From assembly GCF_018294505.1 (NCBI RefSeq), contig NC_057812.1, positions 56,650,074 through 56,714,073 on the forward strand: DNA of 64,000 bases, written 5' to 3'. A program made the translations under genes and the position numbers. Shown here in pieces: positions 34,145-44,896 of this stretch. The notes under the pieces were generated by a model. That model was given only the letters and a program-made list of their open reading frames with translations, searched no databases and was not told the DNA's origin. This stretch comes from Triticum aestivum (Eukaryota > Streptophyta > Magnoliopsida > Poales > Poaceae). Within the stretch, counting starts at the first letter, position 1; every line of letters begins with the position of its first letter.

Positions 34145-35287
34145 TCAGTGGGAAATACGTACTCCCCCAAGCTTACGCTTTTGGCCTAAGTTGGTATATG
34201 GCCACGGCTGGCCTGGCGGATATCCATAATAGTAGTTGGGGTCGTACTGAGAAGAAGAAGAAGAAGAAGAGGAAGACTCCAATTGCCACTGGCTTACAAT
34301 CATCTCCGGATCCCACTGATAATTAGACTGTCGTGGAGGATCAACTTGTGGTTCCGGCTCTGGCTCCACGGCTGGTGCTGGGTTCTGGTAGGCGTGAATA
34401 GCCTTCAACGGAACAAGGTATGTGCCTGAAGATAAATCAAACAAAGAAGGAGCAGGCAGGGTAATAGTCTCAGGATGATGTTTGTTAAAGAACAATTGAT
34501 ATTTAAGCTCTCCTTCCCTATTCTTAACAATAAAATCATCTGCCACCATGCTTTTATAATCTAAATAAACACGAGGCAGCACTTTTCCTTCCTTCTCATA
34601 ATGCCTAATAGGCATGTTAAAATGTGCAGCTAGGCGTGAAGCATAGATGCCTCCAAAGATGGGGCCCTTGGTACGGTTCAGAGTTAACCGTTTGGCAATA
34701 ATACCACCCATACTAACAGAGTTATCACCGTATAAACCGTGGAGCAAAATAATAATATCAGGGATACTAAGGTTTCCACAGTTTCCGTGACCAATTAAGC
34801 AACGACTAACAAATAATGCAAAATAACGTAAAACAGGAAAATGTATGCTAGTGATTCGTGCATCGGAAACCTTCCTTGTTTCCCGTATAGTGATAGTATC
34901 AATAAACCCCTCCACATCATCACAATGTGGTTCTTCTGTCTTGCCCTCAAAAGGGACTAAACAAATTCGACAAAAATCATAAAGTGACATCTCCTTATGC
35001 TCATCATATAAATGAAACTCTACCGTAGGTGGTGAGCTCCTAGAATGGAAATGAAAGTTTTGCACAAAGGTATTTGTGAGTAAGAGATACTGATCGCATT
35101 GGTCGTGGAGGAAAGCGGTGAGCCCTACCTTCTTAGCCAACTCATGAAAATCTTCATAAATACCGGCTGCTCTCAAGAAATCCTCGGAAGGCCATTCACA
35201 CACCCGAACTTCCGCGGTGCGCGGCAAATTATACTTAGGCTTCAGTGCCTTTTCCTTCGAGCTTTGGCTCGATGAGCTAGCCCCTCA
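34145..35287 (-). pseudogene. Gypsy-B2 third ORF, C-terminally complete, start frameshifted
   Basis: One open frame runs from about 35287 to the TGA at 34145 (about 380 residues). It shows EVRVCEWPSEDFLRAAGIYE, FHSRSSPPTVEFHLYDE, MSLYDFCRICLVPFEG and IFGGIYASRLAAHFNMPIRH. A glutamate/proline-rich region, a run of nine serines (a GAA/GAG microsatellite on +, 34250-34272) and QKRKLGGVRISH end it. The family ATG (compare 26962 in B1) lies at about 35304, but a frameshift puts a TAG in its path near 35278, so this copy has no clean start. The end overlaps the internal AAGCTTGGGGGAGT motif (34161-34174). The role is unknown; it is Athila extra-ORF-like. Confidence 0.7.
34161..34174 (-). other. Internal copy of the polypurine-tract motif (Gypsy-B2)
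   Basis: AAGCTTGGGGGAGT on the minus strand lies inside the last codons of the third ORF (RKLGGV). It is identical to the true tract at 32150-32163. A third, 13-base copy is in gag at 38034-38046. Confidence 0.6.
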
Positions 35288-36117
35288 ATAGTCTCCTCAT
35301 CATTTTCTGAAAAATTCTGAAATTTTTAGTAACTTCAAAATAAAAGTAAACCAAACTCAATAATATTGATATCAACTACTCCTACAAGTGCCTAGAGCCT
35401 ATATCATGCATCAAAACTACTTTTGACCATATAAATTTGACATGCAAGCTCAAGAACAGGGTCACCTAAGTAGAAAAAAATTGCAATGAATAAAGCACTA
35501 GAACAAAAACTAATTGGACCAGTGGAGGAGTCACATACCAAGGAACAATCTCCCCAAGCAGTTTTGTGAGAGGTGCTTTCAGCAAGGAGATCGAAAGTGG
35601 CAGCAAAACGAGCTTGGACTCAGGTTTGAGCTGGTTATTCGTGTTTGTGGTTTGAGCTGGTTATTCGTGTTTGTGGGAGGAAGAAGAAGTGTGTGGGTGA
35701 AAGAATGAGTGCAGGAGGGCCACCGTGGGACCACGAGGCAGGGGGCGCGGCCAGGGGGGTAGGGTGCGCCCTCCACCCTCATGGGAAGGTCGTACGTTGA
35801 CCCCCCTGATGTGTTCTCAGCGCCAAATATTCTCAAATATTCTAGAAAAAATCATATTTAAATTTCAGGGCATTTCGAGAACTTTAATTTTCGAGGTATT
35901 TTTATATTGCACGGATAATCAGATAACAGACAGACAAAATATTTATTTTCATTTTATTTAATATAAGTAACAGAAAGTAAAAGAGGGGTATAGAAGGTTG
36001 TGCCTTCTAGTTTCATACATCTCATGATCATCAAAAGGAATCCTCTAACAAGGTTGATCAAGTCTTTTTAACGAACTCATTCCGAATAACATGGAACCGG
36101 AGAAATTTCGAATAACA
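35288..36117 (-). promoter_or_regulatory. Gypsy-B2 internal LTR-like promoter block
   Basis: Non-coding. The minus strand at about 35880-35715 repeats the LTR order seen in B1 26410-26580: AGTTCTCGAAATGCCCTGAAA, an AT-rich core, then a GC-rich inverted repeat at about 35790-35717. It lies upstream of the third ORF. Confidence 0.5.
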
Positions 36118-36855
36118 CTATGTTACCTCAAAGGGGATATGCACATCCCCAATAATAAGAATATCATATTTCTTCTTGACAGTAGGAAGAGGAAATTCAA
36201 AACCTCCAAATATAATCAATGGAATTTTTCCAATAGAGTTGATACTATGAACTTGAGGTTGTTTCCTCGGAAAGTGTACCGTATGCTCATTACCATTAAC
36301 ATGAGAAGTGACATTGCCTTTAGTGCAATCAATAACAGCCCCTGCAGTATTCAAAAAGGGTCTTCCAAGAATAATAGACATACTATCGTCCTCGGGAATA
36401 TCAAGAATAACAAAGTCCGTTAAAATAGTAACATTTGCAACTACAACAGGCACATCCTCACAAATACCGACAGGTATAGCAGTTGATTTATCAGCCATTT
36501 GCAAAGATATTTCAGTAGGTGTCAACTTATTCAAATCAAGTCTACGATATAAAGAGATAGGCATAACACTAACACCAGCTCCAAGATCACATAAAGCAGT
36601 TTTAACATAGTTTCTTTTAATGGAGCATGGTATAGTTGGTACACCAGGATCTCCAAGTTTCTTTGGTATTCCACCCTTAAAAGTATAATTAGCAAGCATG
36701 GTGGAAATTTCAGCTTCCGGTATCTTACTTTTATCTGTAATTATATCTTTCATGTACTTAGCATAACGATTGGTTTTCAGCATATCAGTTAATCGCATAC
36801 GCAAAAAGATAGGTCTAATCATTTCTTCAAAGCGCTCAAAATCCTCATCATCCTT
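36118..36855 (-). pseudogene. Gypsy-B2 retropepsin (aspartic protease)
   Basis: Open from the gag overlap to the TAG at 36118. It has CDLGAGVSVMPISLYRRL and ILGRPFLNTAGAVIDC. It lies one frame off gag because the A-run at the join (T6 on +, 36854-36859) has a length that breaks the reading. The B1 copy is broken at the same run in a different way. It ends at VEVT without RT. The domain itself looks intact. Confidence 0.85.
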
Positions 36856-38929
36856 TTTTAGATGGTTTGGGAGGAAAAGGCATGGGTTTCTGAACCCAAG
36901 GCTCTCTTTGCTTTCCTTGTTTCCTAGCAACAAAGTCTTTCTTATCATAACGTTGATTCTTTGATTGTGGTTTATCAAGATCAACACCAGGTTCAATTTC
37001 TATATCATTATCATTACTAGGTTGAGCATCATCATGAACATTATCATTAACATTATTACTAGTTTCAGGTTCATTACCAGATTGTGTTTCAGCATCAGAA
37101 ATAGAAATATCATTTGGATTCTCAGGTGGTTCAACAATAGGATCACTAGAAGCATGCAAAGTCCTATCATTTTTCTTTTTCTTCTTTTTAGAAGAACTAG
37201 GTACATCTATATTATTTCTCTGAGAATCTTGCTCAATTCTCTTAGGCTGGCCTTCAGGATACAAAGGTTCCTGAGTCATTCTACTAGTTCTAGTAGCCAC
37301 TCTAACAGCATTATCATTATCTTTACTATTCAATTCATTGAGCAAATCATTTTGAGCTTTAAGTACTTGTTCTACTTGAGTGGTAACCATGGAAGCATGT
37401 TTACTAATAAGTTTAAGTTCACTTTTAACATTAGCCATATAATCACCCAAGTGTTCAAGCATATTTGAATTGTAATTCAATTGTATACCAAAATAAGCAT
37501 TAAAGTCTTCTTGCTTAGCCATAAATTTATCAAACTTATCTAAGCATGGGCTAGCAAATTTAGTAAATGGGATTTCAGCTTTATCATATTTATAGAGAGA
37601 ATTTACCTTTACTACCTGTGTCGGGTTATCAAGACCATGAGTTTCTTCAATAGGTGATGGATTGAGATTAAGACCATGTATTTCTTCAATAGGAGGTAAA
37701 TTCTTAACATCTTCAGCTTTAATACCTTTTTCTTTCATAGATTTCTTTGCCTCTTGCATATCTTCAGGACTGAGAAATAGAATACCCCTCTTCTTCGGAG
37801 TTGGTTTAGGAATAGACTCGGGAATTGGCTCCAGAGGTGTCCAATTATTTTCATTTGTCAACATATTATTCAATAGAATTTCAGCTTCATCCGGTGTTCT
37901 TTCCCTGAAAATAGAACCAGCACAACTATCCAGGTAATCTCTGGAGGCATCGGTTAGTCCATTATAGAAGATATCAAGTATTTCATTTTTCTTAAGAGGA
38001 TGATCAGGCAAAGCATTAAGTAATTCGAGAAGCCTCCCCCAAGCTTGTGGGAGACTCTCTTCTTCAATTTGCACAAAATTATATATATATATATCCCTTA
38101 AAGCAGCTTGTCTCTTATGAGCAGGGAAATATTTAGCAGAGAAGTAATAAATCATATCCTGGGGACTACGCACACAACCAGGATCAAGAGAGTTAAACCA
38201 TATCTTAGCATCACCCTTTAATGAGAACGGAAATATTTTAAGGATGTAAAAGTAACGAGTTCTCTCATCTTTAGTGAACAGGGTGGCTATATCATTCAAC
38301 TTAGTAAGATGTGCCACAACAGTTTCAGATTCATAACCATGAAAAGGATCAGATTCAATCCAAGTAATTATACCAGGATCAACAGAGAATTCATAATCCT
38401 TATCGGTAACAAAGATAGGTGAAGTAGCAAAAGCAGGGTCAGGTTTCATTCTAGCATTTAGAGATTGCTTACTCCATTTAGCTAATAACCTTTTGAGTTC
38501 ATTACTACTTTTGCAAGCTAAAATAGCGAAAGAAGCTTCTTGATCAAAAACATAACCCTTAGGAATAACAAGTGATTCTTCATCATCACTTTCATCAGTA
38601 TCATCAGATTCAATATTTTCAATTTCTCTAGCCCTAGCAAGTTGTTCATCAAGAAAATCACTTAGTGGCACAGTAGTATTAGGCATAGAGGTAGTTTCAT
38701 CATAAGTATCATGCATAGCAGAAGTGGCATCATCAATAACATGTGACATATGAGAACGAATAGCAGAAGCAGGTGTAGGTCTCGCAAGCTTACTCAAAAT
38801 AGAAGGTGAATAAAGTGCAGAGCTAGATGGCAGTTCCTTACCTCCCCTCGTAGTTGAGGATAGATCTTGGTTCTTGGATCTTTCAAGTTCTTCATAATGA
38901 TAAGCAGATATAAATCCCAAGTGACTCAA
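36848..38929 (-). CDS. Gypsy-B2 gag (open, about 693 codons)
   Basis: A single uninterrupted frame. The first codon at 38929 is a TTG. The family ATG next to the primer site has become ATA (about 38942) and is in another frame, so the usable start is uncertain. Content: an acidic N-terminal region (DDATSAMHDTYDETTSM), the Retrotransposon_gag capsid domain (LNDIATLF; FPFSLKGDAKIWF; SLPQAWGRLLELLNALPDHP), a Lys-rich linker, the predicted helical segment EHLGDYMANVKSELKL, an Asn/Asp-rich acidic tail and a basic Pro-rich end (MPFPPKPSKK). No zinc knuckle. It stops at TGA 36848, directly after the A-run joining it to the protease. It would assemble virus-like particles. Confidence 0.85.
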   Translation of the reverse strand: MSHLGFISAYHYEELERSKNQDLSSTTRGGKELPSSSALYSPSILSKLARPTPASAIRSHMSHVIDDATSAMHDTYDETTSMPNTTVPLSDFLDEQLARAREIENIESDDTDESDDEESLVIPKGYVFDQEASFAILACKSSNELKRLLAKWSKQSLNARMKPDPAFATSPIFVTDKDYEFSVDPGIITWIESDPFHGYESETVVAHLTKLNDIATLFTKDERTRYFYILKIFPFSLKGDAKIWFNSLDPGCVRSPQDMIYYFSAKYFPAHKRQAALRDIYIYNFVQIEEESLPQAWGRLLELLNALPDHPLKKNEILDIFYNGLTDASRDYLDSCAGSIFRERTPDEAEILLNNMLTNENNWTPLEPIPESIPKPTPKKRGILFLSPEDMQEAKKSMKEKGIKAEDVKNLPPIEEIHGLNLNPSPIEETHGLDNPTQVVKVNSLYKYDKAEIPFTKFASPCLDKFDKFMAKQEDFNAYFGIQLNYNSNMLEHLGDYMANVKSELKLISKHASMVTTQVEQVLKAQNDLLNELNSKDNDNAVRVATRTSRMTQEPLYPEGQPKRIEQDSQRNNIDVPSSSKKKKKKNDRTLHASSDPIVEPPENPNDISISDAETQSGNEPETSNNVNDNVHDDAQPSNDNDIEIEPGVDLDKPQSKNQRYDKKDFVARKQGKQREPWVQKPMPFPPKPSKKG

Positions 38930-38943
38930 AGAATAGAGCTATG

Positions 38944-38962
38944 CTCCCCGGCAACGGTGCCA
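38944..38962 (-). promoter_or_regulatory. Gypsy-B2 primer binding site, tRNA-Asp type
   Basis: The minus strand reads TGGCACCGTTGCCGGGGAG, with the same single mismatch (A for G) as Gypsy-A, 11 bases from the 5' LTR. Confidence 0.8.
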
Positions 38963-38973
38963 GAAAATAGTCT

Positions 38974-40386
38974 TGATAACCCACAAGTATAGCGGATCGC
39001 AACAGTTTTCGAGGGTAGAGTATTCAACCCAAATTTATTGATTCGACACAAGGGGAGCCAAAGAATATTCTCAAGTATTAGCAGCTGAGTTGTCAATTCA
39101 ACCACACCTGGAAACTTAATATCTGCAGCAAAGTGTTTAGTAGCAAAGTAATATGATAGTGGTGGTAACAGTAGCAAAAGGTAACAGTAGTAAAAGTAAT
39201 GTTTTTGGTATTTTGTAGTGATGATAGCAATAGCAACGGGAAAGTAAATAAGCGAAGAACAATATAGGAAAAGCTCGTAGGAAATGGATCGGTGATAGAG
39301 AATTATGCCAGATGCGGTTCATCATGTAACAGTCATAACCTAGGGTGACACAGAACTAGCTCGAGTTCATTGATATAATGTAGGCATGTATTCCGAACAT
39401 AGTCATACATGCTTATCGAAAAGAACATGCATGACATCTTTTGTCCGACCCTCCCGTGGCAGCGGGGTCCTTACGAAAACTAAGGGATATTAAGGCCTCC
39501 TTTTAGTAGAGTACCAGAACAAAGCATTAACACATAGTGAATACATGAACTCCTCAAACTACGGTCATCATCAGTAAGTATCCCGATTATTGTCACTTCG
39601 GGGTTAACGGATCATAACACATAATAGGTGACTATAGACTAGCAAGATAGGATCAAGAACACTCATATATTGATGAAAACATAATAGGTTCAGATCTGAA
39701 ATCATGGCACTCGGGCCCTAGTGACAAGCATTAAGCATAGCAAAGTCATAGCAACATCAATCTCAGAACATAGTGGATACTAGGGATCAAACCCTAACAA
39801 AACTAACTCGATTACATGATAGATCCCATCCAACCCATCACCGTCGAGCAAGCCTACGATGGAATTACTCACGCACGGCGGTGAGCATCATGAAATTGGT
39901 GATGGAGGATGGTTGATGATGACGATGGCGATGGATTCCCCTCTCCGGAGCCCCGAACGGACTCCAGATCAGCCCTCCCGAGAGGTTTTAGGGCTTGGTG
40001 ACGGCTCCGTATCGTAAAATGCGATGATTTTTTCTCTTTGATTTTTTTCTCCACGAAACACAATATATGGAGTTGGAGTCGGAGAGGCAACAGGGGGCCC
40101 ACGAGGTAGGGGGCACGCCCTAGGGGGCAGGCGCGCCCCCGCCCTCGTGGAGAGGTGGTGGGCCCCCTGGCCTTCATCTTTTGCGGGTATTTTTCATATT
40201 TTCTGAAAAGTCGCTCCATGAAGTTTCAGGTCATTCCGAGAACGTTTGTTTCAGCACTTAAATAACACCATGATAATTTTGCTGAGAACAGCGTCCGTCC
40301 GGGTTAGTTCCATTCAAATCATGCAAGTTAGAGTCCTAAACAAGGGCAAAAGTGTTTGAAAAAGTAGATACGACGGAGACGTATCA
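38974..40386 (-). repeat. Gypsy-B2 5' LTR
   Basis: 1413 bp, from TGATAACCCACAAG to GAGACGTATCA on +. It is complete and is the reference used to size the deletion at the B1/B2 junction. Confidence 0.92.
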
Positions 40387-40397
40387 GTGGGTTATTA
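40387..40397 (+). repeat. Last 11 bases of the Gypsy-B1 3' LTR
   Basis: GTGGGTTATTA matches the LTR end GTGGGTTATCA (23300-23310) except for one base. It is followed by the B1 target duplication GATGA (40398-40402). Confidence 0.85.
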
Positions 40398-43300
40398 GAT
40401 GACTACTTGATAGTTTAGTGCACCATGCTTTACGGCTTAGAATTGGGGCTTCAAAGACATTTTGAATGCCACGGAGCATATGAGATGTTCCAAGAGTTAA
40501 AATTAGTATTTCAGACTCATTCCCATGTCGAAAGGTATGAGACCTTTGACAAGCACTTTGCCTATAAGATGGAGGAGAATAGCTCAGCTAGTGAGCATGT
40601 GCTCAGAATGTCTGAGTACTACAATCACTTGAATCAAGTGGGAGTTGATCTTCAAGATAAGATAGTGATTGACAGAGTTCTCTAGTCACTATCACCAAGT
40701 TACTGGAACTTCGTGATGAACTATAATTTGCAAGGGATAAGGGAAATGATTCCCAAGTTCTTCGTGATGCTGAAATCGACGAAGGTAGAAATCAAGGAAA
40801 GCATCAAGTGTTGATGGTTGACAAGGCCCTAGTTTCAAGAAAAGGGCAAAGGGAAGAAGGGGAATTTCAAGAAGAACGGCAAGCAAGTTGCTGCTCAAGT
40901 GAAGAAGCACAAGTCTAGACCTAAAGCCTGAGATTAAGTGATTCTACTGCAAAGGGACTGGTCACTGGAAGCAGAACTGCCCCAAGTATTTGGCGGATAA
41001 GAAGGATGGCAAAGTGAACAAAGGTATATTTGATATACATGTTATTGATGTGTACTTTACTAGTGTTTATAGAAACCCCTCAGTATTTGATACTAGTTTA
41101 GTTGCTAAGATTAGTAACTCGAAACGGGAGTTGCAGAATGAACAGAAACTAGTTAACGGTGAAGTGACGATGTGTGTTGGAAGTGGTTCCAAGATTGATA
41201 TGATCATCATCGCACACTCCCTGTACTTTCGGGATTAGTGTTGAACCTAAATAAATATTATTTGGTGTTTGCGTTAAGCATGAATATGATTTGATCATGT
41301 TTATTGCAATATGGTTATTCATTTAAAGTCATAGAATAATCATTGTTCTGTTTACATGAATAAAACCTTCAATGGTCATACACCCAAGGTGAATGGTTTA
41401 TTGAATCTCGATCGTAGTGATACACATATTCATAATATTAAAGCCAAAAGATGCAAAGTTAATAATGATAGTGCAACTTATTTCTGGCACTGCCATTTAG
41501 GTCATATTGGTGTAAAGCGCATGAAGAAAATCCATGTTGATGGGCTTTTGGAATCACTTGACTATGAATCAATTGATACTTGCGAACCATGCCTCATGGG
41601 CAAGATGACTAAGACTCCGTTCTCCGGAACAATGGAGCGAGCAACAGAGTTGTTGGAAATAATACATAATGATGTATGCAGTCCGATGAGTGTTGAGACT
41701 CGCGGCAGGTATCGTTATTTTCTGACCTTCACAGATGATTTGATTAAACATAAATCTGGAACATTTGAAAAGTTCAAATAATTTCAGAGTGAAGTGGAAA
41801 ATCATCGTAACAAGAAAATAAAGTTTCTACGATCTGATCGTGGAGGAGAATATTTGAGTTACGAGTTTGGTCTTCATTTGAAACAATGCGGAATAGTTTC
41901 GCAACTCACACCACCTGGAACACCACAACGTAATGGTGTGTCCGAACATCGTAACCGTACTTTATTAGATATGGTGCAATCTATAATGTCTCTTAATGAT
42001 TTACCACTATCGTTTTGGGGTTATGCATTAGAGACAGCTGCATTCACGTTAAATAGGGCACCATCTAAATCCGTTGAGATGACAGCATATGAACTGTGGT
42101 TTGGCAAGAAACCAAAGTTGTCGTTTCTTAAAGTTTGGGGTTGCGATGCTTATGTGAAAAAGTTTCATCCTGATAAACTCAAACCCAAATCGAGAAATGT
42201 GTCTTCATAGGATATCCAAATGAGTCAGTTGGGTGCACCATCTATCACAAATCTGAAGGCAAGACATTCGTTGCTAAGAATGGATCCTTTGTGGAGAAGG
42301 AATTTCTCTCGGAAGAAGTGAGTGGGAGGAAAGTAGAACTTGATGAGGTAACTGTACCTGTTCCTGTGACTCCTACACGAATTAGTGAGCAAGCTAATGA
42401 TGATGATCATGTAACTTCAGATCAAGTTACTACCGAACCTCGTAGGTCAACCAGAGTGTGATCTGCACCAGAGTGGTACGGTAATCCTGTTCTAGAGGTC
42501 ATGTTACTTGACCATGACGAACCTACGAACTATGAGGAAGCGATGATGAGCCCAGATTCCGCAAAATGGCTTGAGTCCATGAAAACTGAGATGGGATCCA
42601 TGTATGAGAACAAAATATGAACTTTGATTGACTTGCCCGATGATTGGTGAGTCATTGAGAATAAATGGATCTTCAAGAGGAAGATGGACACTAATAGTAG
42701 TGTTACTATCTACAAAGCTCTAATTGTCGCAAAAATGTTTTCGACAAGTTCAAGGTGTTGACTACGATGAGATTTTCTCACTCGTAACGATGCTTAAAAG
42801 CCTGTCTGAATCATGTTAGCAGTTGCCGCATTTTATGAAATCTGGCAAATGAATGTCAAAACTGCATTCCTTAATGGATTTCTTAAAGAAGAATTGTATA
42901 TGATGCAACCAGAAGGTTTTGTCGATCCTAAAGGTGCTAACAAAGTGAGCAAGCTCCAGCGATCCATCTATGGACTGGTGCAAGCATCTCGGAGTTGGAA
43001 TATATGCTTTGATAAAATGATCAAAACATATGGTTTTATACAGACTTGCGGCGAATCTTGTGTTTACAAGAAAGTGAGTGGGAGCACTACATCATTTCTG
43101 ATAAGTATATGTGAATGACATATTGTTGATCAGAAATAATGTAGAATTTACTAGAAAGCATAAAGGAATGTTTGAAAGGAGTTTTTCAAAGAAAGACCTC
43201 GGTGAAGCTACTTACATATTGAGCATCAAGATCTATAGAGATAGATCAAGACGCTTGATATATTTTTCAATGAGTACATACCTTGACAAGTTTTTGAAGT

Positions 43301-43540
43301 AGTTCAAAATGGAACAGTCAAAGAAAGAGTAGTTGTCTATGTTGCAAGGTGTGAAGTTGAGTAAAGACTCAAAACCCGACCACGGCAGAAAATAGAAAGA
43401 GAATGAAAAGTCATTCCCTATGCCTCAGTCCTGGGTTCTATAAAGTATGATATGTTGTTTACCTGTCCTATTGTATACCTTAGCATGATTCTGGCAAGGG
43501 AGTACAATAGTGATCTAGGAGTTATAAACCGGAAGAAACT
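40398..43540 (+). pseudogene. Angela-1 gag-pol remainder, heavily decayed
   Basis: Order: rest of gag (40425-40685, CHGAYEMFQELKLVFQ, ending TAG), zinc knuckle FYCKGTGHWKQNC (about 40942-40980), a protease whose active site reads FDTS instead of FDTG (about 41088), GAG_pre-integrase (CHLGHIGVKRM; CEPCLMGKMTKT) and integrase (IIHNDVCSPM; RSDRGGEYLSYE; QRNGVSEHRNRTLLDM). A poorly readable stretch (42211-42812) follows, then RT ([20 protein letters not shown]; the YVDD box reads VNDILLI near 43109). There are many frameshifts and stops, far more than in Angela-2, consistent with the greater age required by the nesting. Matching sequence fades near 43540 at the start of RNase H. Confidence 0.85.
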
Positions 43541-44896
43541 GAGTATATAACTTCAGGTGCATGTTATTTTACATAATTTCATATAATGTTTAGAAATACA
43601 TCAAATATCAATGCTAAAAGAGTAAATATGGTACTAAAACAATAGATCTACCTCTTGTTCCGTGGAAAGCTTGAAGTTGGAGTGACAAAATATCAATGAT
43701 CCATGCTTGCTTTTGGCGGAAGCGAAATCAACCATGGACTCCACTACATAGCTAAATTAGCTGCTTTGAGGGCCTTTTGTTCTTGATAAATAAAGGTAAG
43801 GTAGATCCGGGGCCCCCAAAATTATCGGGGTCCTGTGCGGCTGGCCACCTCGGCTCGCCCCATCGATAGGCCTGCTCACGGCCTCGTCGACATCCACCTC
43901 CACCTCTGCCAAGGACACGGCGCGAGCACTTAACCAACGCTTCATGAGCCACGGAATGCGTTGGCACTCACGCGACGCTAAGGCGGGCCACGTCCCAAAT
44001 AGCGCACAACTCGGACGCTTGTTGTTTCAATCTCTTTTTTGTACAGCCGCTCCATCATTCAATTGCACAATGCACAAGCTAGTAATTAAAATGATCGACA
44101 ACTATCACTGCTGCTGATCCGTATAGCACTAAGCGACCAAATAGTATCATGGCAGATGTGCTTCTCTCCCGTCAGTAGTTTCGGGCCATTGTTGACTTCA
44201 CCAGTATAGACAGGCCTCCTGGCCATTCAGTGATGACTTATGAACACAGACTACTTGCCGGTCAGTGATAACATCTCCAATAAGTTCCATTGTGGGCATT
44301 TGTTTCTATTGTTGCCAGCCAAGTAAGTGTAATTGACAAAGGCATAAGACACAAAACATACAGGCACACATCATACATCATATACTAGCACAAGCACTTT
44401 ACGTTTCATAACACATAATGATATATTTGAAGCTCACAACCAACATGTACATTAATTAAATTATACTACGAAGCCAACGGATTGAACATAGTTGTAAGAC
44501 CTGCAAATATACACTTTTTGTGATGTGCTCATGCTATGTCATTGTCCCGAGTAATTTTCCCGTCTCTCATGTAGTGTAAGCGCATGGTGGAGGACATGAG
44601 ACTTGGTCCTTTTGTGCAGTGCCACTAAACTACAATCTTTGTAGAACAGATTAACAAACAAGTTATGATTTATAATAGTAGCACATGAGTATGATTGAAC
44701 AAAATGAAGATTGCTTAAAATAATTATTTACCTCTAGATAAGAAGTTGATAGACCGAAGCAAGAATATAGAAGTCCCGAAGGCAAATCTATAGTCCTCGA
44801 AGCAAACTTAATCATCTGGAGTAGCAAGTGCTTTCTCCTGGCTCTTCATCTTCTCTTCAGAAATTTTTGTAAGCAATTAAAGCATAATGTATCACT
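43541..44896. other. Unassigned region, possible class II subterminal repeats
   Basis: No gene recognised. Bases 43800-44010 are GC-rich, with short ORFs but no familiar motif. Bases 44170-44275 carry several variants of GTCAGTGATGA / CAGTAGT, repeated in inverse form at 47700-47890 on the other side of the solo LTR. That is the look of CACTA-type subterminal repeats, but I could not find a convincing terminal inverted repeat. The remainder is AT-rich. Confidence 0.35.

Larger units (their letters stand above)
30752..40386 (-). mobile_element. Athila-like Gypsy element 'Gypsy-B2' (gag + protease + third ORF), nested in the 3' LTR of B1
   Basis: Reverse orientation. 5' LTR 38974-40386, primer site 38944-38962, gag, retropepsin, internal promoter block, third ORF, 3' non-coding region, polypurine tract 32150-32163, and 3' LTR 30752-32149 lacking its outermost 5 bases. 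It is the most complete copy of the family here. Like B1 it has no RT, RNase H or integrase. The right-hand target copy would be GTGGG (40387-40391). The left copy was removed with the centre of the LTR palindrome. Confidence 0.9.
22033..40397 (+). mobile_element. Athila-like Gypsy element 'Gypsy-B1' (gag + protease, no RT/integrase)
   Basis: The 5' LTR is 22033-23310. The 3' LTR is split: 29415-30751, then, beyond the nested Gypsy-B2, its last 11 bases GTGGGTTATTA at 40387-40397. A perfect TSD GATGA lies outside (22028-22032, 40398-40402). The internal region holds the tRNA-Asp primer site, gag, retropepsin, an LTR-like internal promoter block, a truncated third ORF and a long 3' non-coding region. 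No RT, RNase H or integrase sequence is present between protease and 3' LTR. Confidence 0.9.
1..43540 (+). mobile_element. Angela/BARE/WIS-type Ty1/Copia retrotransposon 'Angela-1', 5' LTR cut by window edge, 3' end lost
   Basis: This is the oldest layer of the nest. The LTR (1-729 plus 19973-20590) matches the solo LTR at 44897-46628 over its whole visible length. It is followed directly by a Copia primer site (TGGTATCATAGCC at 20592). Leader and the first part of gag run to 22032. The element is interrupted by Gypsy-B1 and resumes at 40398 with gag, zinc knuckle, protease, integrase and reverse transcriptase remnants. Recognisable sequence stops near 43540, before most of RNase H and the 3' LTR. 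Pieces 1-729, 19973-22032 and 40398-43540 are Angela-1 proper; the rest of the span is younger insertions. The right limit is approximate. Confidence 0.85.

Noticed and set aside
22033..40397. B1 and B2 as one large inverted duplication
   Set aside because: The remaining 11-bp LTR end and the GATGA duplication show two successive insertions. The two bodies also differ by independent indels and deletions.
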